Source of the DNA: Anthonomus grandis grandis
Lineage: Eukaryota > Arthropoda > Insecta > Coleoptera > Curculionidae
NCBI RefSeq assembly: GCF_022605725.1
Contig: NC_065550.1
Location: forward strand, 9,796,001-9,860,000
Reading direction: 5' to 3'
DNA: 64,000 nucleotides
The notes beneath the pieces are model-generated. The model did not search any database. It was not told the origin of the DNA and was given only the letters and a program-made list of their open reading frames with translations. Both the position numbers and the translations under genes were made by a program. Shown here in pieces: positions 55,016-64,000 of this stretch. Numbering within the stretch: position 1 is the first letter of the stretch; every line of letters begins with the position of its first letter.

Positions 55016-55989
55016 TTCATCCTTAATTTAATTTCCACACCAAACACAATAACAAAAAATATAAAACACTTTATCAAATCGAAAATTTTCTTTCGACCAC
55101 TTTCAAATAAGTCTAATTTATCTCCCGTTTTCTTATCTTGTGTGAATATTAAGAACTGATTAGCGAACGCCTGTCGTTTTAATTTATACCCCGTGAACTC
55201 TACGAGTCCGAACTAGAAGAAATGAAATAAAATATGCAAGTCTGGACCAATTATTACAGCTCGACAAGTTTTTACGGTTATAGACAAACTTGGCGACTTA
55301 CAAATACTGCATATTATTTGAATTTGGTTTAAAAACATGCTTTCTTTACAATTTTTAAAAAAATATTAACAAAAATGCTAAATAAGCATTTAATTGTTAA
55401 TAAACGATTTTAATTAATATCGCTCGATCTGTATAGTTGTTTATTGTTTGTTTTTAATCTTGCAATAGTTTTTTGAACTACTTCTACTTAACCGATTCTT
55501 ACAAAACTTTCCGCATCATATTTTATATTTAACCCTTGGTTTAACCCCACAGTATCAACCCCTGAGCGAGGGTGAGAGCTGTCTTCAAATTTTTAAATTA
55601 GAAGGAGATCAAGTGATACCTCTTTTTAAAGGTCTTTTTATCCTGAATTTAATGTTGTAGTCATAGAGTAGATATAATTCTAGTCAAGTAAAAAGCTAAG
55701 AAATAAAAAATAGAAAGTATAGGCAAAAATATTTTTGAGATATCCTGAAACATTTAACAATTAAAAATAAAAACATGGGGCGCAACATTAAATAAATTGT
55801 TAATTTTTAAAGAGGTTAGAATCTTTAGAAAGTCTAATAATGTGTCCTAATAATTATTTCACATTTTTAGTGCACCAGATTTTATTTAAAGTAGTAGTTT
55901 AACATGACCCTACGCATTATTTTAATTTTTTTTGTCTGGATTTTATTTTTTGCCAAACCTTTTGCCAAACCTCCGGTTTTGGCGCCCCT

Positions 55990-56190
55990 TCTTCAAACTC
56001 TAATTACCAGTAATGAGGCAGCTACTGCAGTACAGAAGCATAAAAGCGTGAAAACTTAGTCCCGAATATTAAATTATAACACTACTAGCGCCATCTGTTA
56101 TGCGTAGCTCAAAGCCGAATAATAATTATGAATATTTAATAATTAAATAAAGAGATCATAAAAGTATAATAATATTCTAGATATTTAACA
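55990..56190 (-). repeat. Copia 5-prime LTR
   Basis: About 201 bp; contains TCAAACTCTAATTACCAGTA and ends ATATTTAACA on the plus strand. Compared with the split LTR it has an extra CATAAAAG and several substitutions. Confidence 0.75.
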
Positions 56191-56859
56191 CTCATACTAA
56201 TACATACCACTTTACATCAAAATCAAAATCTGCCTAGTTTTTTCTTCCAAAACGAGTACAAAATACTAAGTCGAATTTTATTAAAAAATATTTATGTAAT
56301 AAAATAATAAAAATATTACGTGATATAAATTAAATGATAAAAATTAAACTACATTTTAAGCTTTACTTTTTGTCATAAATTTGACAATGGTGTACCTTTA
56401 ATATAAAAGAGTGCAGATAGAAGAGTCAGACAGCCACTGTGCAAAGGAGTGACTCACAAACGGCTCATTATTTTTTACTTAAATTATATGTTATACGATT
56501 TTGGCTTGATTAATTTTCCTTTTTAGAAATTATATAATATAATAAACTGGAAGAGATTTTCATCATCGTCCTATTGTGCAACTGAATCATAGAAGTCAAG
56601 GTTTTTGGCCACCCTGTAGCTTATTTTAAGATAATGAATATGAATGCAGCCATTATTGAGTGGCCATTCGGGGGAATCTGAAAATGCATAAAAAATTTAC
56701 CATTTCACTAAAAAAAAGGTAACTTTGGTCTCTACTAATGTTGTGATGCCTCCTGCATAAGCAAAGTTATCTTCCTAATGTAGATTTGAAAGAGATCTAT
56801 AGTTTATTCGGGGCACTTTTGGCCTTTTGTTCATGAAACATTAAGGGGGTCCGAGCTAG
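56191..56859. other. AT-rich stretch between Copia and the next LINE
   Basis: No gene recognised. The right third (56580-56850) becomes less AT-rich and may be the 5-prime leader of the LINE that follows; GGGGGTCCG occurs near 56845 and again near 60446. Confidence 0.4.
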
Positions 56860-57189
56860 ATATTTTGGGGGTTGGGGAGGTGGTCTGGGCTCTAATCGGC
56901 GTAAGGCTGAACGGTCCCTAGCACATCTCTCGGGTAGTTTGTTGGACCTGCACGGAGACCTTTTTGTTTTTCTTCTTGGCTAGCACCTCCATAGTCATCA
57001 AACTACCAAGACTACAGGATATTTTCATCAATGATCGGGAGTATGCAGGCCTAGCCTGCATGCAGTCTGGAGTGGTATCGTCGGGCACTCCCAAGTCTTT
57101 CCCCTTGGGAGGAGGTCACGCTGACAACAGTGGATCCCTCCATGCTTCGCTTACGCCGGGCTATCTTACGGCATTAGACATAAATCTGA

Positions 57190-57460
57190 CAAGAACACCC
57201 TGAGGCTTCAGGAGCTTCAAAATCCTGGCCTCCCGTGCTCCCAGTGGAGAGTGTGGGAGCGCAAGGAAGAGGCTAAGAACCTCAGGCTAGTGGTGGGGGT
57301 GGATGAGGGATCGGCCAAAATGATAAGAGAGAGACAAGGCTCGCTATTTTATAGCATCATCAGAGCCTCTGTCTCCCTTATCGAGAGCAAGAAAGCGGCT
57401 GATGACACCAGGGTGGCTACTTCCACGGTGGTTCATCGATCGATGTTCCATCGAAATTGA
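57190..57460 (+). pseudogene. LINE ORF1 (Gag-like) fragment
   Basis: RVWERKEEAKNLR-like start (the frame shows MWERKEEAKNLRLVVGVDE) then IRERQGSLFYSIIRASVSLI and ESKKAADDTR. This charged, helical segment is characteristic of the region before the knuckles of an insect LINE Gag, judged by position. The knuckles themselves are absent, lost in the deletion at the C run. Confidence 0.45.
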
Positions 57461-57479
57461 ATCACCCCCCCCCCCTTTG

Positions 57480-59110
57480 GGGAGGCGGAGATGAGAACCC
57501 AAGGGGCTGCTCCCTGGTTGGCTTCCTGTGCTCAAATGGCCTAGAACTACTCAACCGAGGCGGTGTCTCACCTTTCTACTGCAATAGGGATCAATCAATT
57601 ATTGACCTTACTATCTGTTCACCTAGTACTGTGAACCTTTTCAGCTCATGGAGAGTGTCCCTTGAGGTCACAATGTTACCACAGGTACATTCTTTTTGAA
57701 TTAAAGAAGCAGGCTCGGTGCGATACCACAGCCTACAGAAATCCAAGGTGCACTGACTGGGACCACTTTCGAGAGGAACTAGTCGGTGGTCTTGCGGACA
57801 TGCCGGCAAGATACACACTTCCGGCCGACACAGAGATCGAGACTGTCAACCTGACTCGTACGATAGTCGTGGCTTTCGAGGGCAGCGGTCCCCTCAGACG
57901 GAGACCCGCCAATGCCAAGAATGCCTGGTGGAACAGTAACACGGAAAAGCACCGTGATACTACGCGTCGGCTCCTTCGCAGGGCTGAGCGCACTAAGCTT
58001 GCCACTGACTGAGATGCGTTCCACGGAGCTCAAAAGCAATACAAAAAGACACTCAGGGACTCCAAAAGACAGTGCTGGAGGCGGTTCTGCGATGGCGTTG
58101 AAAACATACCCTCCGCAGTACGACTGTACAAAGTACTGTCCAAGGAACCTGGAACTGAATTGGGGTCGCTATCACTTCCAGCTGGCGGCTTTACTACCAA
58201 TGAGCGAGAGTCACTGGAGGTCATGCTGCGTACTCACTTCCCGGACTCCAATTCATTTCGCGATCCTCCTAGCTGTTCTCGGGCTCCGACTCGCTTAGAG
58301 TATGAGACTGCTAGAAGAATAATTACCTACGAGAGGGTGAAATAGGCAATCAAGACATTCCCCCTCTTCAAATCTCCGGGCATGGATGGATTATATCCAT
58401 GCCTTTTGCAAAATGGTTAGAAGTACTAACCCCACACATAGTCAGACTATTCAGGACCTCCCTTGCTCAAGACTACGTCCCAAAGTTATGGCGTCAAGTG
58501 AAAGTCGTCTTCATTCCGAAACCCAGAAAAAGCGATTTTACAGATCCCAAATCGTACCGACCTATCAGCCTTACCAGCTTTATGCTGAAGGCGATGGCGA
58601 GGCTGATTGATCGGTACCTTAAGGAAAGCATCCTGGTCAAAAAACCACTACATGTGCACCAATACGCCTATCAGGCGGGCAAATCCACGGACTTGGCCCT
58701 ACACCACCTCGTGAGGAAGGTGGAGGGTGCTCTGGGTAGTGGCAAGGCCTGCCTGGGTGCATTTCTAGATATTGAAGGGGCGTTCGACAACACCCCTTAA
58801 GCATTAATCTACAAAGCACTCGAGAGCCGCAGCTCAGAACCCTGTTTAGTTAGCTGCTCTGGAAACGTCATGTATCTGCCCGGCTTAACAACGAGATTGT
58901 CAAAACGTTGGCGGCTAGGGGCTGCCCGCAGGGAGGAGTATTGTCCCCTACCTTGTGGTGCCTTATGGTCGACTGCCTGATAAATCTTTTAAACAATGCT
59001 GGCCTATACACACAGGCCTACGCTGATGATCTGGTAATCCTTTGCCCGGGGAAAGACGCCGTCTCAATGCGGGGCCCTATGATGAGAGCCCTGCGTATGG
59101 TAAACGTATG
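57480..59110 (+). pseudogene. LINE endonuclease end and reverse transcriptase, broken
   Basis: 57480-57680 carries the end of an apurinic-type endonuclease (NPRGCSLVGFLCSNGLELLN, then SIIDLTICSPS). 57670-58330 covers the linker (NPRCTDWDHFREELVGGL; NAKNAWWNSNTEKHRDTTRR). Reverse transcriptase: FKSPGMDGLYP near 58370; frame 58399-58800 with VPKLWRQVKVVFIPKPRKSD, YRPISLTSFMLKAMARLIDR and FLDIEGAFDNT (first catalytic Asp). Frame 58908-59120 has RGCPQGGVLSPTLWCLMVD and YADD at 59019-59030 (catalytic pair intact). Frameshifts near 58010, 58340, 58800 and 59120. Confidence 0.75.
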
Positions 59111-59149
59111 GTACCTCTAGGGGAGTCTCAGGAATAACCCCAAAAAAGC

Positions 59150-60310
59150 AGAGCTCCTACTATTCACGAGGAGACGTAACTTTGGCACGCCCCCTGTTAT
59201 ATCTCTAGGTGGCATGCAGCTGCATTACTCCAGGACAGTTGGATTTCTGGGTATCAAGTTAGAACCCAAACTCTCCTCGTAAGATCATGCAGACACCAGA
59301 ATGAAGAAGGCCACCTGTGCGCTATGGGCCTACAGGCAAGCCGAAAGCCCGGGGTTTATCTCCTAAGATCCTCTGCTGGATATACGGGCCATACAGGAAT
59401 GTCCTCGTCTTCTGATAGGCAGTGACTGCATGGCTCCAATGACTGTGGACTGCGAGGGATTCGTGACGCACATTGCAGGCAGAGAGGAGTGGCAGCATTC
59501 CAACAGACCTGCATTACTAAATAGGGCGACCATCTGGTACACAGATACGTCCAGAATGAATAACAGAGCTGGATCAAGGCTTTGTGGTGGGATCCCACAT
59601 ACCAGTAGGGCATACTCGCTGGGGAAGCACGCCACTGTCTTTCAGGACGAAGTATTCACTGTATTAAAATGCCGACAGAAAATTCTAAGCTGCGGACACC
59701 GCAATACATTCGTATCAATATCCGGCAGCAGAGCTGCCATTAAGTCTATCACGGCCACAAAGGTAAGCTCCAAGCTTGTACTAGAGTGCATAAAAGTCCT
59801 GAAAAAACTAGTGCAGGTTGGCTGCAGGGTCCAGCTCGTCTGGATACCGGGCCATGCAGGCAATGCAGGTAATGAGGAAGCGGACTCTCTTGCCAGACTG
59901 GGATCCGCGAATTTGCCGATGGGGCCGGAACCCATAATTGGTATCGCCAAATGCGTATCGGTCGCGTCAATGAAGGGTCTGCTGGAGTGGACCCACCGAA
60001 GATGGACGGAGTCCCCTGGTATGAGACAGGCCAAAGCGCACATAGGTGGGCCCTCTGCCTGTCTCACCAAAAATCTACTACGCCTAAAAAGACGCGAAAT
60101 TCGGCTAGTGACAGGTCTTTTAACCAGTCACTGGTACTTAAGAAGCCATCTCCATACCATCGGTATTGCGGACTACCCGGAAGGCCGATGATGCTGTGAG
60201 AAGGATGAAACCGTTGACCATATAGTCGGAGAGTGTCCAGCACTCACGCGCGCCAGGTTCAAATACTTGGGTAACACTTTCAGTGTACCGAGTGACTTTT
60301 AAGTCCTTCA
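59150..60310 (+). pseudogene. LINE RNase H and C-terminal Cys-rich region
   Basis: After the palm, KKAELLLFTRRRNFGTPPVI and FLGIKLEPK continue the thumb. Frame 59430-60191 contains the RNase H domain: WYTDTSRMNNRAGSRLCG (first Asp; Ser replaces the usual Gly-Ser), ISGSRAAIKSI and VQLVWIPGHAGNAGNEEADS (His and last Asp). Then LRLKRREIRLVTGLLTSHWY is the usual stretch before a knuckle, which in the next frame reads CCEKDETVDHIVGEC (about 60190-60235). The presence of RNase H puts the element in the I superfamily rather than Jockey/CR1. Confidence 0.7.
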
Positions 60311-60475
60311 GACCAGAGAGCCTTATCGGTTTCTCTAAGGCCGTTGGGCTCTGGTAACCCCCGGTGGGGCATGACGGATCCATCAGGAGACCTATATGCA
60401 CAACTGCCTAGGCAGCCCACTGTTTCGACAATTTCAGTTTCAAGGGGGTCCGGGACTTTTTTAACACATGGTATA

Positions 60476-60663
60476 TACAGGGTGTCTCACGACGAATAGA
60501 CGCGATCGATATCTCGGAAACTAATTTTTCAAAAATTTTGAAAATTTGGCAACATGGCACAGTCGATGGGGGCTACACAACTAAAATATTTTGACAGTTG
60601 TGAAATTTCCGGTTACACCGGAAGTAGGTGTCAACTTCGTTATTTTAAATGGAACACCCTGTA
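60476..60663. mobile_element. Miniature inverted-repeat element (188 bp)
   Basis: TATACAGGGTGTCTCACGAC to GGAACACCCTGTATA. The perfect terminal repeat is only about 10 bp (ACAGGGTGTT/C) with TA flanks. The inside has a short hairpin (TTCCGGTTACACCGGAA). It lies directly against the 3-prime end of the LINE. Confidence 0.75.
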
Positions 60664-60889
60664 TATTTTTACATTTTTGGCTTTTACGTGAAATTCTAAG
60701 TATATTTTGTGTATAATGTCCTATACCTTAGTGTAACCGTTTTTGACATATTTTTAATTTCATGTGAAGTTCGTCAACATTTCTATTTTCAGTAGGAATT
60801 AGCTGTGTTAACTATGGTATTTTATAAACTTAAGATATCTGTCACTAGTCAAATTGTTATTAAAAAATATTGCCACATATTGGTTTTTG

Positions 60890-61470
60890 ATTGATGTTAT
60901 GTATGCTTCTCGACCAGTCACTCAACTTTAAAACGACACCAGCATGCACCTACATAGTTTTTCTTCGATAGTCAAGTGACTTCATCTGAAAATAACCCCC
61001 AGTCTAAAAGTATTTGATCATTATCATCCAGATTCATCATGGTTTGGCAACATTCTAATCTACGATCAGGATCGTCTTCTAGCAGCTCCTAGACTGGTTA
61101 CATTCTAAACGCTCTTTTCTTGCTGACTTTAGTTTTTTAAGCTGTTTTGTGACATACCCGTTATCATTAACCTAAGCTACTTATCGTGCCGATATGATAG
61201 GTGATTCCTTATAACTCAGTAGAATCTCCATTTTTATATCCCCGCTTACCGATGGTTGTTTTTATATAGGGATACTTCTTCCATGGCCATGAGTTCTAAA
61301 TTGCTTCTCAATTTTACTCACAGCATTTAGATTCAGTGAGGTCAAATTAGAATGATTTTCTCAAAATAACGCCACAACTTGATTTTTAGTTCGCATTCGG
61401 TTTCCAAACCCAATTATCATTAGGATTTCGATTTTTGCTTTCTAATAAATATGGCATTTTGGCGTAAATA
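60890..61470 (-). pseudogene. DUF4817-type mariner transposase N-terminal half, decayed
   Basis: Minus-strand translation from about 61470: KAKIEILMIIGFGNRM (first helix-turn-helix), AVSKIEKQFRTHGHGRSIP (linker, usually VxxKxRETGSV) and IKMEILLSYKESPIISAR (second one). Then a frame change and LLEDDPDRRLECCQTMMN near 61080-61020, followed by GLFSDEVT (first catalytic Asp block) near 60990. The remainder of the catalytic domain is missing. Heavily mutated. Confidence 0.55.
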
Positions 61471-61924
61471 AATACTCACGAATAAATACTTCCTTCACTT
61501 ACCATCAACTTACTTCACCAACAAACACTTTTTTAATAATACTTACTTATTCTATTTGATTTATACCACAAAAACATGTTTATCTGTGCGATTTTTTATT
61601 ACACAAAAATTTGAATAATTGTATTCACTTAAAGGTTATCATGTACGATGGCAGGTACATAATTTTGGAGCAGTTAGGTCATTTTATAGCGATTAATCAC
61701 TTCAAGATAAACAAAATATGCATTTAACGTAGGGATATTTTGTTTTCAATTTTCATACCTCTAAACAGTTTTTTTCAGTTTAATGTCAAGGATTAATTCA
61801 TTTTAAAAAGAAAAGTAAACCGTCAATTTTCTTTTTAAAAGCGCTTTTTAAGAAAGTGCCGCAAGTGGCATTATCCTATTTAAAAAAATTAAGGTCAGGT
61901 TTCCACAGGTCCCCACCTTATAGG
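61471..61924. other. Stretch with no recognisable gene
   Basis: AT-rich, nothing identified. Confidence 0.45.
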
Positions 61925-62880
61925 TACCGGGTGTCCTAAAAATAAACCGACAATATATCGAAATAAATATTTTTTTGTCCAGTAAACATATTTCCGCAAA
62001 TGAGTCGAGCAAAACAACTGTTTTTGAAACTATGATTTTGCTCATTAACTAAATCGTTGTTTGCAGTGAGGTTTAATGATTATTTTGTTTATTAACAAAT
62101 GAATTATTATTTACAATAGTTGCTTTAAATGCCAATCATTTGCTTTAACGCAAAAATTGCACCATTGGGTCATTGAGTCGCAAACTCTTTGTAACATTCG
62201 TGCAATAGCTTCTACACGGGTGCAGCCATTATTCTTGCTAGCAGATCTTCCTTATTAGAAACAGGTGTTTCGTAGGTGTTAAAGGTTTTCCAAACTTTTC
62301 AGATAACCCCAAAAGAGAAAAATCTAGGGAGTTAAGATCAGGAGCTATAAATACCGACGCACGTTTACACCAATATGTGTCTTGTTGAAACTACATGTTA
62401 TTTGTGAGGTTTAAAGCGATGCTTCGCAATAATCGAGGCAAAGTATTTTGTAGAAAATGGATGTACATATCTGCATTCAAAATGCCAGACAACGAGTAAA
62501 CAATTATGTTCTCTCCAAAAATAGAACAGAATTTACAGAAAATTGTTGTTGGTATCTTCTAGGAGCCACAGCGTGCAGATTTTTGCCAAATATAGCTGTT
62601 TCTGATATTGAAGCATCCATCGCGCATAAAACATGTCTCATCTGAAAACAATTCAAAATTTATTTTTATTTAAATTACGATTCATTGACAAAAAGTCAAC
62701 CGGGTGGATAATCTTCAAGATTTAAAGTTTAAGATTCAATTAATGCGCAAAATAATAGTACCAAAAAGAGTTTTTTTTTGCTCTAGAGCCCAAATGGCTT
62801 ATTTGCGGACATTTGTGAACTGGACAAAAAATATTTGTTTCGATGTGTCCTACCACCCCTTGAAGTTTGTCGGACTTTTT
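61925..62880 (-). mobile_element. Short decayed mariner element with inverted arms
   Basis: The left arm (about 61927-62010: ACCGGGTGTCCTAAAAATAA, then TCGAAATAAATATTTTTTTG, TCCAGTAAACATATTTCCGC) is mirrored on the right (about 62790-62860: TATTTGCGGACATTTGTGAA, CTGGACAAAAAATATTTGTT, TCGATGTGTCC). Between the arms lies a broken minus-strand transposase. The left terminus resembles the CAGGGTGTCC family. Confidence 0.65.
62140..62790 (-). pseudogene. Mariner-type transposase relic
   Basis: Minus strand: LEDYPP-like piece near 62715, then NFELFSDET-like and CFMRDGCFNIRNSYIW (first Asp block, about 62660-62590). Next ADMYIHFLQNTLPRLLRSIA and LNLTNNM, then FQQDTYWCKRASVF (second Asp block, about 62390-62345), IAPDLNSLDFSLLG (third block, about 62345-62300) and a C-terminal helix region ending near 62140. 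The usual order is kept but stops and frameshifts interrupt it. The N-terminal DNA-binding region is deleted. Confidence 0.6.
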
Positions 62881-64000
62881 GAGGCTCTCGGTATATTATG
62901 AAGAGCTTAAATATAGTTACTGACTAGTTATATAAAGTAGGTAATTTTGCAGAACAATTTGAAGAATTGGAGACCGTAAAAGTAAACAAATTTTTATATT
63001 ATTAATTCATCCATACACCAACTCACATTCCAATTTCAATTCTGAAGTAGTAATAAACAAATATAAAGTAATAAGTCTTATTTATCAAAGACAATAATTC
63101 TTAAAAAGATTTTCTTGTTTAGAGTAGAAATACTATTGTGATTTATATACATATTCCGTAAAAGTAAGGTAATATAAATAAATAATTAATAAAGAAGTAG
63201 TCTATCCTGCCGTAAATAAAAACCAAAAAGTTGGTGCAATAATATTTGAAGAAATCCCTTAAATTAATGCCTCTGCACATAGGCCCAAATTCACAAGGGT
63301 AAAATAATTTCTGCCTAGTATTTTTTCAACGGCAGAAATTGTCTCTTAATAACCTTTATTGGGATCAATAGGACAATAAGACTGTCTCGGAAAATGCAGT
63401 TTATTGTATTTCCTATTACATTAGTTTTAATATAATAAACACGGCATTCTGGTTAATGATTATATGGATTTTGTAAATGCAAACTCGTTTCCTATAACAG
63501 AGTTAAGAATACATTGGAGTAAATCTAACATTAAGCCAAATATATGCCGTTCGGCCCTCTGGCAGTGCCAAATTACATGCGATCTTAAGCACTCGTTTTT
63601 TTCTCCCAATGTTAGTAATCTACTAATATGTTTATGAAATTCAAGTACTACTTTAATCACTTAGCCAATCATTTAGTGAATTTCGTACGCTGTTGGTTTA
63701 CATAAATATAGAAGTTAGAGAAAAATGTAAATACACAATATACCTATGCTGTTTTTAATTTTAAAAAATTGTGTTTAAAAGGTATAATTAGCTCAGAAAT
63801 TTATAGAGTTGTTTAACTATTATCTAAACCCTGACTCAAGGTATCTAACATTAAATTGTATTTTTAGAAAGATTCGGTTTTTATGATAAATATATTATTA
63901 TTGAAATGCCATTCTTTGTTTAAAAAACTAACTGTGCAGATAGTAAAAATAACCACAATTTTACAATAAATTGTGCTTATATTTAAAATAATAATACATA
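62881..64000. other. Right edge of the window, no recognisable gene
   Basis: AT-rich. The 66-codon minus frame at 63460-63660 spans a less AT-rich patch (63540-63610, with GCCGTTCGGCCCTCTGGCAGTGCCA) that could be a TE remnant, but no family is recognisable. Confidence 0.5.

Larger units (their letters stand above)
51950..55989 (-). mobile_element. hAT DNA transposon (DUF4371/ZMYM-like transposase), degenerate
   Basis: A minus-strand hAT element lies between the Copia gag remnant and the Copia 5-prime LTR. The right end probably is the GGTTTTGGCGCCCCTT sequence at about 55974-55989 (inverse AAGGGGCGCCAAAACC, similar in kind to hAT CAGGGGC termini). The left end near 51945 (AGAGACACAAATTTTCC) is only weakly complementary to it. 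I could not find an 8-bp target duplication. Either the ends are decayed or part of Copia was deleted with the insertion. Boundaries are approximate. Confidence 0.6.
43083..56190 (-). mobile_element. Old Copia-type LTR retrotransposon containing nested gypsy and hAT insertions
   Basis: The two LTRs (about 200 bp) are 43083-43163 plus 48669-48782 (split by the gypsy insertion) and 55990-56190. They share TCAAACTCT, ATTACCAGTAATGAGG, GCGTGAAAACTTA, CCGAATATTAAATTATAACAC and the SNP-diverged tail GAGATCATAAAAGTATAATAATATT. Several substitutions and an 8-base indel separate them, so the insertion is old. A purine-rich tract (minus-strand AAGGAGGTG, 48783-48795) adjoins the 3-prime LTR. The internal order on the minus strand is gag remnant, zinc knuckle, protease, integrase, reverse transcriptase, RNase H, the pol order of Copia. 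No clear target duplication is left. Confidence 0.8.
56860..60470 (+). mobile_element. RNase H-bearing non-LTR retrotransposon (I/LOA/R1-like), degenerate
   Basis: GC-richer than its surroundings. Plus-strand order: Gag-like piece, endonuclease piece, reverse transcriptase, RNase H, Cys-rich knuckle, short 3-prime region ending near TTTAACACATGG. A 13-base C run at about 57467-57479 marks a junction where ORF1 stops and the endonuclease starts abruptly, so a large internal deletion is likely. Many frameshifts. A miniature element follows immediately at 60476. Confidence 0.75.

Noticed and set aside
59642..60070. 142-codon minus-strand frame
   Set aside because: Antisense shadow of the LINE RNase H region.

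Overview
The window is AT-rich animal nuclear DNA, most likely from an insect, and by the style of its transposons probably a beetle (inference; no mitochondrial or ribosomal marker is present). The one convincing host gene is a complete five-coding-exon gene at 11749-13333 (+). It encodes a secreted protein of about 332 residues with one type-2 chitin-binding domain, a cuticular protein of the CPAP1 kind. A TATA box and a probable non-coding first exon lie just upstream. Two short Met-initiated reading frames on the minus strand at 7113-7220 and 7474-7509 may mark the start of a second host gene, but this is weak.

Nearly everything else recognisable is mobile DNA. (1) Tc1/mariner-type elements dominate. 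There are at least ten pieces of a transposase family with a DUF4817-like N-terminal helix-turn-helix, at about 0.2, 4.2, 8.0-9.9, 23.6, 24.6, 25.7-27.2, 27.9, 39.1-41.8, 61 and 62 kb; three sit in elements with unusually long terminal inverted repeats of 300-530 bp. A separate Tc1-like element at 20412-21987 has an unbroken DD34E transposase frame but has lost its right end. (2) Non-LTR retrotransposons: a CR1/Jockey-like copy at 29460-32870 (+), an antisense reverse-transcriptase remnant at 15560-16420 (-), and an RNase H-bearing copy at 56860-60470 (+). (3) Penelope-like fragments lie in inverted orientation on both sides of the 39.1-41.8 kb mariner compound. (4) At 43.1-56.2 kb is a nested stack: a nearly full-length Ty3/gypsy element (43164-48664, minus strand, 4-bp target duplication ATTA) sits inside one LTR of an older Copia element (43083-56190, minus strand), and a hAT element (about 51950-55989, minus strand) interrupts the Copia gag region. 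(5) Miniature elements end in the TA-flanked CAGGGTG termini seen on several mariner copies.

The most unusual signals are hammerhead-ribozyme-like cores in two unassigned repeats (about 15.1 and 22.0 kb) and in both Penelope-like ends, the matryoshka palindrome at 39147-41776, a canonical A AAA AAC slippery heptamer directly before the gypsy gag stop codon, and a gypsy reverse transcriptase whose catalytic YxDD box reads YQDG.

The remaining long stretches (0.9-4.2, 4.9-7.1, 9.9-11.4, 16.4-20.4, 33.2-36.8 kb and others) are AT-rich, broken by stops in all frames, and hold nothing I can name. All boundaries and family names come from reading the sequence, with no database search.
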